This document shows positions 46,629-55,398 of a stretch of 64,000 nt of DNA, piece after piece. Position numbers and translations under genes: made by a program. The notes under the pieces are model-generated. The model was given only the letters and a program-made list of their open reading frames with translations. It was not told where the DNA came from and did no database searches. Within the stretch, counting starts at the first letter, position 1, and the number at the start of each line of letters is the position of its first letter. This stretch comes from an uncultured Saprospiraceae bacterium (GTDB taxonomy: Bacteria; Bacteroidota; Bacteroidia; Chitinophagales; Saprospiraceae), in contig CAKZVK010000014.1 of the NCBI GenBank assembly GCA_937921825.1, positions 37,492 to 101,491 of the forward strand, written 5' to 3'.

Positions 46629-48113
46629 GTGAGCAAGTATAATATTAGTCTCCTTTCGATATGTTTCTTCAGTTTCTTAGTCTCTATTATGATATCATGT
46701 AGAAAAGATGAAATCATAGATACAGCTGAGATAGATCTTTCATTTTCGTTGGATACATTGAGATTTGACACTGTATTTACCGAATTGGGGACTATCACTA
46801 GATTTTTGAAAGTCTATAATAATGAAGTGGATGCGGTAATAATAGATAGACTAAAGATCGCTACTGGAGATCAAAGTTTCTTCAGGATGAATGTAGATGG
46901 ATATATAGGGAATGAAATTACAGATGTAAGAGTAGAAGGACAGGATAGCATTTACATTTTTGTAGAAGCGACGATAGACCCAGACCAGCCACTATCTAAT
47001 AGTCCTTTTATTGTAGAGGATCAAATTAACGTCACAGCTAATCAATCTGATTACATTGTACAGCTAGAGGCCTTTGGACAAAATGCAAATTATATTCCTA
47101 ATAGGTTTTCCGCTGGTAGTATCACTCCTGCTGGATGCAATGGGACCATAATATGGGATGACCCTAAACCCTATGTGATATATGGTGTATTAGCTATAGA
47201 CCAGTGTGACCTGATCATAGAAGCAGGTACAAGAGTTTACGTTCATGGTGGTATAGCTATAAACGAAAATGGAATTTACAACGATGGACTTATAGTATTC
47301 ACCCCATCAGCAAGTCTTACTGTAAATGGTACTGCTCAGGATCCTGTCTATTTCTTATCTGACAGATTAGAAGAAGAGTTCTTAGAAGTCCAAGGCCAAT
47401 GGGGAGGTATTATCTTTCAAGCGGATAGTCAAATAAATACTATAAATCATGCTGTTATAAGAAATTCCATAGTTGGCATTTCTGTAGATTCAGCGGCTGT
47501 ATTAGAAATAAATAATTCTGAAATCTCATTTACTTCTGGGACAGGTCTATTAGGATCTCATGCTTTTATCTCAGCTACCAACTGCCTTTTTCACAACAAT
47601 GAGCTAAACGGTATCAGCCTAGGCTATGGAGGCAACTACAGATTCCAGCACTGCACTGTAGCTAGTTATGATAATCAAGCCAGTGCCGTAAGTGCTAATA
47701 ACATTAGATGTACAGATCCATTATGCCAAGGTCTTATACTGACAAACCAATTAAAAGCAGATTTTGAGAATTGTATTTTCGTCGGCAATGAAGAAGACGA
47801 AGTATCACTTCTTGATTTTTTTGCAGGGACAGAACCTACGCAATTCGATGTTGGCTTCGATCATAATATCATTGTTGTAGAAGAGCTATTAGATGAAGAC
47901 GCCTTCCCTGACTTCCTGGATGATTGTAATAATTGCCTAAGAATAAATAGAAACGATACGTTATTCCTGGATTTGATGGAAAACGATTATCACCTAGATA
48001 CACTTTCTATGGCTATCGATATCGGTCAATATATCGGGATAGATTTCGATATAGAAAACAATCCTAGAGAAACTGACGCAGTCGACATCGGATGCTATGA
48101 ATACCAAAAGTAA
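46629..48113 (+). CDS. Right-handed beta-helix lipoprotein
   Basis: The 494-residue protein starts at GTG and has a lipoprotein signal with Cys24 (VSIMISCRKDE). After an Ig-like N-terminal region (about 30-150: DTLRFDTVFTELGTITRFLK), residues 190-370 show the ladder of short hydrophobic strands with Asn/Gly turns that marks a right-handed parallel beta helix (NHAVIRNSIVGISVDSAA, LEINNSEISFTSGTGLLG). This fold is common in polysaccharide lyases and surface adhesins. No catalytic residues can be assigned. It is probably outer-membrane anchored, and is divergent from the glycosyltransferase run, which may hint at a polysaccharide partner. Confidence 0.82.
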   Translation: MSKYNISLLSICFFSFLVSIMISCRKDEIIDTAEIDLSFSLDTLRFDTVFTELGTITRFLKVYNNEVDAVIIDRLKIATGDQSFFRMNVDGYIGNEITDVRVEGQDSIYIFVEATIDPDQPLSNSPFIVEDQINVTANQSDYIVQLEAFGQNANYIPNRFSAGSITPAGCNGTIIWDDPKPYVIYGVLAIDQCDLIIEAGTRVYVHGGIAINENGIYNDGLIVFTPSASLTVNGTAQDPVYFLSDRLEEEFLEVQGQWGGIIFQADSQINTINHAVIRNSIVGISVDSAAVLEINNSEISFTSGTGLLGSHAFISATNCLFHNNELNGISLGYGGNYRFQHCTVASYDNQASAVSANNIRCTDPLCQGLILTNQLKADFENCIFVGNEEDEVSLLDFFAGTEPTQFDVGFDHNIIVVEELLDEDAFPDFLDDCNNCLRINRNDTLFLDLMENDYHLDTLSMAIDIGQYIGIDFDIENNPRETDAVDIGCYEYQK

Positions 48114-48120
48114 AGAGTAG

Positions 48121-49395
48121 TTACACCTTCTTTTCTCTTACTGTCAAGAGTACTATCAAGCCTATCAGAAAAAACAAGCCTGTGGACAAGATCGAATATC
48201 TCATATTGCCTGTAAGCTGATTGACCAAGCCAAAAGAAAAAGTACCAGAGACTATAGCCAACTTAGTCAGCACATCATAAAAGCTGAAGTACGAAGCCAA
48301 GGAATCGATATCATCAGAAAGCATCTTAGAATAGGTAGATCTAGATAGAGATTGAATACCTCCAAATACTAGGCCTACAAAAGCAGACAGTATATAGAAC
48401 TCCGTGACCCCATTTACAAAGTAGGCTGCTATACTTACCCCTATCCATATGATTAGCTGTATTAGTATCGCTTTTTTATTCCCAATTTTGTCAGACATGA
48501 ATGCAAAAAAGTAAGCTCCACCCATAGCTAGCAACTGTAAGAGCAGTACCAACATAATCAAATTAGATTGCTCAAAACCCAGCTCTTCCTTTGCAAATAT
48601 TGTGGCCAAGTAAATTACCACGTTGACTCCAGCAATAAAGAAAAAGTATGATATCAAGAACTTGATAATATTGGAATCAGTCTTAATCTTTCTAAACACA
48701 TCTCCTACCTCCTGAATCCCTTTCTTAATGAAGACACTTTCTATTTTCTTCTTCTCATCTTTTGGCATAGCCCTAAATGTGAAAGAAGCAAAAAACAACC
48801 ACCATACTCCTACCATCAAAAACCCAATTCTGACAGGCATGCTCTCTGATTCTATTCCGAATACACCTTTAAACTGAATAAGGACTAGAATGAGGATAAG
48901 CAAGATAACACTACCTATATATCCGTAAGCATAGCCTTGAGCACTGACCTTATCATATCTGTCTTCTGTAACTATATCTGGCAGATAAGAGTTATAAAAT
49001 ACTATGCCTCCCGCAAATCCTACATTCCCAACCACAAAAGCCATCAACCCAAAACCGGAGAAAGAAGACTGTGAATAGAAGTACAGGGCAAAACAAGACA
49101 GTGCTCCGATAAGTGTAAACATCTTCAAGAATCCCAATCGGCGGCCACTATAATCCGCAATCCCGGATAAGATAGGCGTCATTATTGCTATCAATAAATA
49201 AGACAATGAGATGCTGTAAGAATACATAGTATTGCTATCAATAGACATCCCAAATAACTCCATGAAATCTGGAGCCATGGATGCAAAATATGGTGGGAAA
49301 ACAGCAGTGGCTACGACAAGAGCAAAGACAGAATTAGCCCAATCAAATAATGCCCAGGACCTAATCGTCTTTTTATCATTCTTGGTAAAAGCCAT
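48121..49395 (-). CDS. MFS transporter, UMF1/Atg22-like family
   Basis: The 424-residue protein has about twelve hydrophobic helices. The N-terminus KKTIRSWALFDWANSVFALV is diagnostic of the UMF1 (Atg22-like) family within the major facilitator superfamily. The motif GIADYSGRRLGFLK follows the second or third helix, and SLSRSTYSKML lies in the central-to-late loop. In yeast Atg22 effluxes amino acids from the vacuole; bacterial members are uncharacterised. It is convergent with the beta-helix gene with 7 bp between stops. Confidence 0.9.
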   Translation of the reverse strand: MAFTKNDKKTIRSWALFDWANSVFALVVATAVFPPYFASMAPDFMELFGMSIDSNTMYSYSISLSYLLIAIMTPILSGIADYSGRRLGFLKMFTLIGALSCFALYFYSQSSFSGFGLMAFVVGNVGFAGGIVFYNSYLPDIVTEDRYDKVSAQGYAYGYIGSVILLILILVLIQFKGVFGIESESMPVRIGFLMVGVWWLFFASFTFRAMPKDEKKKIESVFIKKGIQEVGDVFRKIKTDSNIIKFLISYFFFIAGVNVVIYLATIFAKEELGFEQSNLIMLVLLLQLLAMGGAYFFAFMSDKIGNKKAILIQLIIWIGVSIAAYFVNGVTEFYILSAFVGLVFGGIQSLSRSTYSKMLSDDIDSLASYFSFYDVLTKLAIVSGTFSFGLVNQLTGNMRYSILSTGLFFLIGLIVLLTVREKKV

Positions 49396-49546
49396 CCTTA
49401 GACTATTTTTAGTTAGAAAATCTACATAATAATAACTCTAAGGCTCTAGAAATTTCGAAATAGTTGAGATTAAAGAGAACTCAAATAAAGAAATCGACGT
49501 CTAAAGAATGATTCTTGATTGTAACAATAATGAAAATGAAAACCTA

Positions 49547-50434
49547 ATGAATATTGCAATCCTTTCTAGAAATCCTGCATTATACAGTACCCAAAGTTTG
49601 GCTAGGGCTGCCAGAGTCAGGCATCACTATGTACGCATACTGGATTATGTAAACTGTGATCTAATAATGGAAGATGGAAATCTTACTATCTCCTACCATG
49701 GTCAGGTTATCAGAGACATAGATGCGATCATCCCTAGAATAGGTGCCAGTCATACTAACTATGGTTCTGCGGTCATTAGACAATTCGAACAGAAAGGGAT
49801 TATGACAACGCTGAGTTCTGAGGCACTTTTAAAATCTAGAGATAAACTGACATGCTCTCAGATTCTAGCATCTGCAGGCCTACAAATTCCTAGAACTATC
49901 GTCTCTAATAATACTATCATGTACGGCGATCTTCTAGAGACCTTTGATAAGAATGTAGTCATCAAACTTATACATGGTACACATGGTATAGGTGTCGTCC
50001 TAGCCGAAAGCAAAGGCCAAGCTGAATCCATCCTAGAAGCTTTCAATAAGACTAAGCAGAAGTCTATGATGCAAGAATTTATTGCTGAGGCAAAAGGGGC
50101 AGATATAAGAATATTGGTCGTAGATCAAGAAATCGTCGGCACTATGAAAAGACAAGCTAAAGAGGGAGAGTTCAGAAGTAATCTTCATAGAGGTGGAAGT
50201 TCCAAAGTAGAGCCTATATCTGAGAAAGAGAAAGAGGTCGCCCTCAAGGCTGTAAAGCATCTTGGCCTCAAGGTCGCAGGCGTAGATATGCTCAGATCTA
50301 ACAGAGGACCACTCATACTAGAAGTCAATGCCTCTCCTGGGCTGGAAGGGATAGAAACGACAACTAAAGTAGATATTGCAGGTCGAATCATTAATTTTAT
50401 AGAGAAAAGCGTCAATCAACTAGAATCAGTCTAG
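49547..50434 (+). CDS. rimK: RimK-family ATP-grasp glutamate ligase
   Basis: I use the ATG at 49547 (MNIAILSRNPALYSTQSL, 295 residues); the frame extends 13 residues to another ATG without family support. The ATP-grasp features are IKLIHGTHGIGVVLAESKGQ near residue 140, then MQEFIAEAKGADIRILVV and the metal site LEVNASPGLEGIE near 275. RimK adds glutamates to the C-terminus of ribosomal protein S6 in E. coli; relatives ligate other amino acids. It begins a cluster with an aspartoacylase-like gene, dacB and a methyltransferase. Confidence 0.92.
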   Translation: MNIAILSRNPALYSTQSLARAARVRHHYVRILDYVNCDLIMEDGNLTISYHGQVIRDIDAIIPRIGASHTNYGSAVIRQFEQKGIMTTLSSEALLKSRDKLTCSQILASAGLQIPRTIVSNNTIMYGDLLETFDKNVVIKLIHGTHGIGVVLAESKGQAESILEAFNKTKQKSMMQEFIAEAKGADIRILVVDQEIVGTMKRQAKEGEFRSNLHRGGSSKVEPISEKEKEVALKAVKHLGLKVAGVDMLRSNRGPLILEVNASPGLEGIETTTKVDIAGRIINFIEKSVNQLESV

Positions 50435-50467
50435 ATTGACAGGAAATTTTATCGCTTTAAATAATTT

Positions 50468-51436
50468 ATGGGTAAAGGAGATTTAGAAATAGACAAGAAG
50501 GTCTTTAGACCTGGTGAGAAAGGCATAGTGAAATTAAATGTGGGCAAATTGCCTTCAGATACTAAGATAAATCTACAAGCTCATGTCTACAGAGCTAAAA
50601 GCCCAGGCCCTACGACTTTGGTACTCGCTGGTGTGCATGGCGATGAGATAAATGGAATAGAGATAGCCAGAAGACTATTACAAAGTAGTAAGCTCGATAG
50701 CATTAATGCAGGTGCCGTTATTGTCATTCCATTGTTGAACATCTACGGATTTATAAATTTCAATAGGTATGTGCCAGATGGCAAGGATGTCAACAGAAGT
50801 TTTCCGGGTACGAATACAGGTTCGCTTGCTTCTAGAATAGCAAGAACTCTGACTAAAAGCATACTGCCTTCTGTAGATTACATCTTTGATTTCCATACCG
50901 GAGGTGATTCTAGATTTAATTTTCCACAAGTCCGATTCAGCAGAAATGATATATCAGCACTGGAACTGGCCAAAGTATTCAACCCTCCACTCATTCTAGA
51001 AAGTGGGGTGATTCCAAAATCACTAAGGAAGACAGCTAGGGATCTGAATATACCAATGCTTGTATATGAAGGTGGAGAGTCCATTAGGTTAGATAGAAAG
51101 GCTATTGATCTGGGATACAAAGGATTGCTCAATTGTCTAGTCCATCTAGGACATCTCACAAGCCAAGAAGACTTCAACCCAGGCAGAAAAAGTATAATTA
51201 TTAAGAAAAGTACTTGGATAAGGGCTTCCTTCTCAGGCATCTTCTTGTGGTCACAAAAATCAGGAACAAGAGTATACAAAGGGGAAAAACTGGGTACGAT
51301 AAATGACCCTAATGGTCAAAAATCCATAAGTGTAATCACGAATAAAAATGGTATACTTATAGCGCATAACAATGCATCTGTAGTCAATCAGGGAGATGCT
51401 TTGTTCCATCTTGGATATGAGATTGAAGAATTATAA
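50468..51436 (+). CDS. Succinylglutamate desuccinylase/aspartoacylase-family zinc hydrolase
   Basis: The 322-residue protein has the M14-type zinc site: His57 and Glu60 in LAGVHGDEINGIE, and His143 in DYIFDFHTGGDSR, with RSFPGTNTGSLASRIA between. A C-terminal beta domain follows (about 235-322). The family deacylates N-acyl amino acids. In many genomes a member sits beside rimK, as here (33 bp apart), and may hydrolyse the gamma-glutamyl or acyl-amino-acid product or a related substrate. The actual reaction is not known. Its end overlaps the dacB start by 20 bp. Confidence 0.9.
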   Translation: MGKGDLEIDKKVFRPGEKGIVKLNVGKLPSDTKINLQAHVYRAKSPGPTTLVLAGVHGDEINGIEIARRLLQSSKLDSINAGAVIVIPLLNIYGFINFNRYVPDGKDVNRSFPGTNTGSLASRIARTLTKSILPSVDYIFDFHTGGDSRFNFPQVRFSRNDISALELAKVFNPPLILESGVIPKSLRKTARDLNIPMLVYEGGESIRLDRKAIDLGYKGLLNCLVHLGHLTSQEDFNPGRKSIIIKKSTWIRASFSGIFLWSQKSGTRVYKGEKLGTINDPNGQKSISVITNKNGILIAHNNASVVNQGDALFHLGYEIEEL

Positions 51437-52871
51437 CGTCATTGCCTTCTTATTTCTAATGACTTCACTGTGGAGTCAGGAAGTGAACAAACTTGAAAAA
51501 AGAATCATCAAGTCTGCCAACTCTGCTGTTTTCAATTCTTCTAATCTCTCTGTAAGTGTCTTTGATATCGCTCAGCAAAAAGAAATTGCGGGATACAGAG
51601 CTCAGAAAGTATTGAGCCCTGCTTCTTCTCTTAAGCTCTTAACGACTTTTACAGCTCTAAAACATCTAGGTGCTGATTATCAATTCCAAACTATTATTGG
51701 ATATGAAGGCAGCCTACGTGATGATGGAACGCTGAATGGTAACCTGATTATCAAAGGTGGTGGAGATCCAACTCTGGGTTCGGATAAAGTAGAAGGTAGT
51801 CTCCCCTTCCGAGAACTGCTAAACTATATCGTCAAGGTAGTAGCAGCTCATAACATAAACTGTATAAAAGGTAAGGTGATCGTGGATGAGTCCATCTTCG
51901 ATAGCTACCCAGTAGCTCCTTCATGGCAATGGAATGATCTTGGAAATTATTATGCCTCAGGTGCTTGGGGCTTAAATATTCATGAGAACCAATACTACAT
52001 TTACTTTAAGGATAGATCAGTGATCGGCAATAGGCCTACCATACATAGCATCAGTCCTAGAGTACCGAGATTAAACTTATCTAATGAGATCGTTGTAGAC
52101 AGTTCGCATACTGGAGATCAAGCTTACATTTTTGGTGGGCCCTATAATTATGATAAGCGAGTCGTGGGCACTATACCTCAAGGCACTGGACCATTTTCTA
52201 TAAAAGGTTCATTGCCAGATCCACCTGCTTTTTTTGCAGAACATCTCAGAATCAAATTATCCAAAGCCAACATTCAATCCGAAGGTGCAACGACTAGGTT
52301 TAGGTCTAGCAAGAAAAGGTTAGTGGCTGTAGATACTATCCTCAGCCCTCCCCTGTCTATGATTGTAAAAAAAGCAAATGTAGAAAGCAACAATCTCTAC
52401 ACAGAATCTCTACTGAAACTTATGGGTCTCAAAAAAATGGGACAAGGCAGTGGTCAGAATGGGTTGGCTACCATTATAAGATTGCTCCGAAAGTACAAGG
52501 TGAATACAAAAGAGCAGATATTCCATGACGGTAGTGGCCTCTCTGCTAGAAATCAAATTAGCAGCCAGGCTATTGCAAAATTCCTCTCTGGTATAGCTAA
52601 TGAAACTTCAGTAGAAAACTGTACGAAATATCTTCCTAGAGGCGGTTATGCTGGAACCGTAAAAGGGATGTTTGGCAAGTCTGCCGCTAGAGGAAATGTC
52701 TGGCTTAAAAGTGGTAGTATGAGTGCTGTACAAAGCTACTCAGGTTACGTCAAGACAAAATCTGGCAAGTGGTGCAGCTTTTCTATTATTGTCAATGGCT
52801 TTTCTCAGAAACATCCAGTCATACGCAAGAAACTAGAGCGCATGATAAGTGATATATACCATGAAGCCTAA
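51417..52871 (+). CDS. dacB: D-alanyl-D-alanine carboxypeptidase/endopeptidase (PBP4 class)
   Basis: Starting at the ATG at 51417 (MRLKNYNVIAFLFLMTSLWS) gives 484 residues with a signal peptide. The penicillin-binding motifs are Ser70-x-x-Lys73 in VLSPASSLKLL, SNN in NVESNNLYTESLLK and KSG in NVWLKSGSMSAVQ. The large insertion typical of PBP4 lies between the first two motifs. The enzyme trims peptidoglycan stem peptides or cross-links in the periplasm. It overlaps the aspartoacylase-like gene by 20 bp. Confidence 0.94.
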   Translation: MRLKNYNVIAFLFLMTSLWSQEVNKLEKRIIKSANSAVFNSSNLSVSVFDIAQQKEIAGYRAQKVLSPASSLKLLTTFTALKHLGADYQFQTIIGYEGSLRDDGTLNGNLIIKGGGDPTLGSDKVEGSLPFRELLNYIVKVVAAHNINCIKGKVIVDESIFDSYPVAPSWQWNDLGNYYASGAWGLNIHENQYYIYFKDRSVIGNRPTIHSISPRVPRLNLSNEIVVDSSHTGDQAYIFGGPYNYDKRVVGTIPQGTGPFSIKGSLPDPPAFFAEHLRIKLSKANIQSEGATTRFRSSKKRLVAVDTILSPPLSMIVKKANVESNNLYTESLLKLMGLKKMGQGSGQNGLATIIRLLRKYKVNTKEQIFHDGSGLSARNQISSQAIAKFLSGIANETSVENCTKYLPRGGYAGTVKGMFGKSAARGNVWLKSGSMSAVQSYSGYVKTKSGKWCSFSIIVNGFSQKHPVIRKKLERMISDIYHEA

Positions 52872-52904
52872 TAGATTACAAGAGTAATCAGTATTTTAGC
52901 CTCT

Positions 52905-53579
52905 ATGCTAAGATATTTCGGGTTTGCACTAATTATTACCTCTCTACATTTAGTCTCTTGTAAGACTGAAACGAGACCTCAAGAATCTCCAAAGACAGAG
53001 GAGTCCATTCCCGTAGCTACAGCTACCGAGGAACCCAAGGATGATAGATTCACCTGGCAGAAACCCGAACTAGTCATCCAAAAACTAGGCGACATCTCCG
53101 ATAAAACGATAGCAGATTTAGGAGCCGGTATTGGCTACTTCTCCTTTAAGTTATTACCGAAGGCAGAAAAGATAATTGCCATAGATATAGATAAAGAGGC
53201 TGTCCAGATCCTAAATGGCTTCAAGAATTCTCTTGATCAGAATCTTAAGGATAAGCTTGATGTAAGACTAGCCACTACCACAAGTCCTGGCCTAAACCCC
53301 AAAGAAGTAGATATCATCTTCATAGTGAATACTATAACCTATATAGATAATAGAGCCGCCTATCTTCAGAATCTTAAGCAATACCTCAAAGAGGGAGGGA
53401 GTATCTTTATAGTGGACTATAAGACGAAGAGAATTCCAGAATTTACTGAGGCACCTACAATGACAAGCCGTGTCTATATGCACGTCTTAGAGGATGAACT
53501 AGAGGCAGCTGGTTACAGTTCTATATCCACTGATGATACTACCCTAGATTACCAATATATTACTGTAGCTTCTAAGTAG
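52905..53579 (+). CDS. Class I SAM-dependent methyltransferase with lipoprotein signal
   Basis: Residues 1-19 read MLRYFGFALIITSLHLVSCK, a textbook lipobox with Cys19. A Pro/Glu-rich linker (20-50) leads to a Rossmann methyltransferase domain: TIADLGAGIGYFSFKLLP near residue 68, AIDIDKEAVQIL at motif II, and IVNTITYIDNRAAYLQNLKQ later. The SAM glycine loop and acidic motif II look intact. An outer-envelope methyltransferase is odd because SAM is cytoplasmic, so the domain may have lost catalysis or may bind another ligand. Similar proteins occur across Bacteroidota without a known function. It is last of the rimK cluster. Confidence 0.85.
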   Translation: MLRYFGFALIITSLHLVSCKTETRPQESPKTEESIPVATATEEPKDDRFTWQKPELVIQKLGDISDKTIADLGAGIGYFSFKLLPKAEKIIAIDIDKEAVQILNGFKNSLDQNLKDKLDVRLATTTSPGLNPKEVDIIFIVNTITYIDNRAAYLQNLKQYLKEGGSIFIVDYKTKRIPEFTEAPTMTSRVYMHVLEDELEAAGYSSISTDDTTLDYQYITVASK

Positions 53580-53581
53580 TC

Positions 53582-54859
53582 TTAAGAGAGATCTCCTTTT
53601 ATTATTAAGGCTTCTCTTTCTGGTCCAGTACTCAGCATGGTGACCTTCACCTCCAGATAAGATTCTAGAAACTTGATATAATCTTTCACCTCTTTGGGCA
53701 TCTGATTATAATCTCGAATATCATTTATATCCTGATCCCATCCTTTAAGACTAGTGTATATAGGTTCTAGACCATCATCACTTAGATTGTAAGGTAGAGA
53801 TTTTGTCGATGTTCCATTGATCTTATACTCAGTAGCGACTTCTATATTCTTGAAAGTATTAAGACAGTCCATTTTCGTGATACAAAGATCACTCACACCG
53901 TTCAGCATTATAGTATACTTAAGCTGAGGAAGATCTATCCAGCCTGTTCTTCTTGGTCGACCTGTAGTCGCTCCGAACTCCGCACCTATTTGTCGTAGTT
54001 CTTCTCCGAGTTCATTGTCTAGTTCAGTAGGGAATGGACCTGAGCCTACCCTAGTGCAATAAGATTTTGTAATACCGAATACCTTCCCTATCGTCTGAGG
54101 TGCTACTCCTAGCCCCACACATACACCTGCTGTCAATGTATTAGAAGAGGTAACAAATGGATAAGTCCCATAATCGATATCTAACATGGAGCCTTGAGCT
54201 CCTTCTGCTAGTATCTTCTTGCCTTCTTTCAGTGCATCATTAACATAGTAAGAGCAATCTATGAAGTCCAGCTTCTTGAGATACTCTAGGCTTTCAAACC
54301 ATTTCTGCTCTTCTGCTTTGAGATCAAAATCAATATCGGGATATATCTTACCCAGACTGATATGCTTAGACCTTAAGCTCTCATATCGTTTTCTGAAGTC
54401 AGGAGTTTCTATATCTCCTACTCGCAAGCCATTACGACCAGTCTTATCCATATAGGTAGGACCTATACCACGTAAGGTGGAGCCAATTTTTTCTTTGCCT
54501 TTGGATGCTTCTGAGCCCATATCTAGATACCTATGTGTAGGTAGAATGAGATGTGCCTTTCGAGCGACCAGAATCTTAGAGATGTTTATATTGTTATCTT
54601 CTAGATTCCTAAGTTCTCTAGCCATGACTATAGGGTCTATCACTACCCCATTGCCTATAACATTGATAACATTCTTACGAAATACTCCTGAAGGTATCGT
54701 ATGGAGTACATGCTTTTTTCCGTCTATAACTATTGTGTGCCCAGCATTGGGGCCTCCTTGGAATCTACATATTAGGTCGTACTTATCTGCTAGATAATCT
54801 ACTATTTTCCCTTTTCCTTCATCTCCCCACTGCAATCCCAATAATACATCGATGAACAT
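53582..54859 (-). CDS. purA: Adenylosuccinate synthetase
   Basis: PurA joins IMP and aspartate with GTP, the first committed step to AMP. The 425-residue protein has the N-terminal GTP loop LLGLQWGDEGKGKIVDYLAD, the IMP segment GGPNAGHTIV, GSTLRGIGPTYMDKTGRNGL near residue 130 and the late TTGRPRRTGWIDL. It is full length. It is convergent with the methyltransferase gene, 2 bp between stops, and carries an exact TAnnTTTG box upstream. Confidence 0.98.
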   Translation of the reverse strand: MFIDVLLGLQWGDEGKGKIVDYLADKYDLICRFQGGPNAGHTIVIDGKKHVLHTIPSGVFRKNVINVIGNGVVIDPIVMARELRNLEDNNINISKILVARKAHLILPTHRYLDMGSEASKGKEKIGSTLRGIGPTYMDKTGRNGLRVGDIETPDFRKRYESLRSKHISLGKIYPDIDFDLKAEEQKWFESLEYLKKLDFIDCSYYVNDALKEGKKILAEGAQGSMLDIDYGTYPFVTSSNTLTAGVCVGLGVAPQTIGKVFGITKSYCTRVGSGPFPTELDNELGEELRQIGAEFGATTGRPRRTGWIDLPQLKYTIMLNGVSDLCITKMDCLNTFKNIEVATEYKINGTSTKSLPYNLSDDGLEPIYTSLKGWDQDINDIRDYNQMPKEVKDYIKFLESYLEVKVTMLSTGPEREALIIKGDLS

Positions 54860-54892
54860 AACCTGATTGGTTTAAGAAAGTTCTTTAAAGGT

Positions 54893-54900
54893 CAAAAATA
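54893..54900 (-). promoter_or_regulatory. Candidate -7 promoter box for purA
   Basis: The minus strand reads TATTTTTG, matching TAnnTTTG, 34 bp upstream of the purA start. It lies in the 80-bp spacer to rbfA. Confidence 0.35.
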
Positions 54901-54939
54901 GGAAATACGGTTACATATTCTTATTTATTCTATACATAT

Positions 54940-55311
54940 CTACTCTTCCTCGCCCATTAGTTTCTGGGCATGTAAATTATCGAAAACCTTATTGAGGTGA
55001 TACATCTCATCTAGAGTATCATCATTATAGAATGATAGGTCCGGTACTCGGCGTATATGCTTACGTATCCTCTGGCTGAGGTTTCGTTTGAGATGAGCTA
55101 GATTTCTTCTCACACTACTGAGGACTGCCTCCTTGTCGTTGACATTATATATACTGAGGTATATCTTAGCTTCACTGATATCTGGGGTTACTTTTACTTG
55201 TGTAACGGTCACAAAGGCATCTCCATAGATATATGACCCCTCTTTCAGCAAGACATCACCAAAATGCCTCTTAATAACCTCTGCTGTTTGTAATTGACGC
55301 TTCGATCCCAT
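54940..55311 (-). CDS. rbfA: Ribosome-binding factor A
   Basis: RbfA helps mature the 30S subunit by acting at the 5-prime helix of 16S rRNA. The 123-residue protein has the family pattern: MGSKRQLQTAEVIKRHFGDV, then VTQVKVTPDISEAKIYLSIY, then LAHLKRNLSQRIRKHIRRVP and LSFYNDDTLDEMYHLNKVF. Its length is normal. It is upstream of purA on the same strand and divergent from recG, 87 bp apart. Confidence 0.96.
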   Translation of the reverse strand: MGSKRQLQTAEVIKRHFGDVLLKEGSYIYGDAFVTVTQVKVTPDISEAKIYLSIYNVNDKEAVLSSVRRNLAHLKRNLSQRIRKHIRRVPDLSFYNDDTLDEMYHLNKVFDNLHAQKLMGEEE

Positions 55312-55398
55312 TTCTTCTAGTATTTATAGAGTATAAAACTACGCTATATTCATTTAGTTTCTATTTTACATATTGAATTATAAAATATATGCTCCGAG

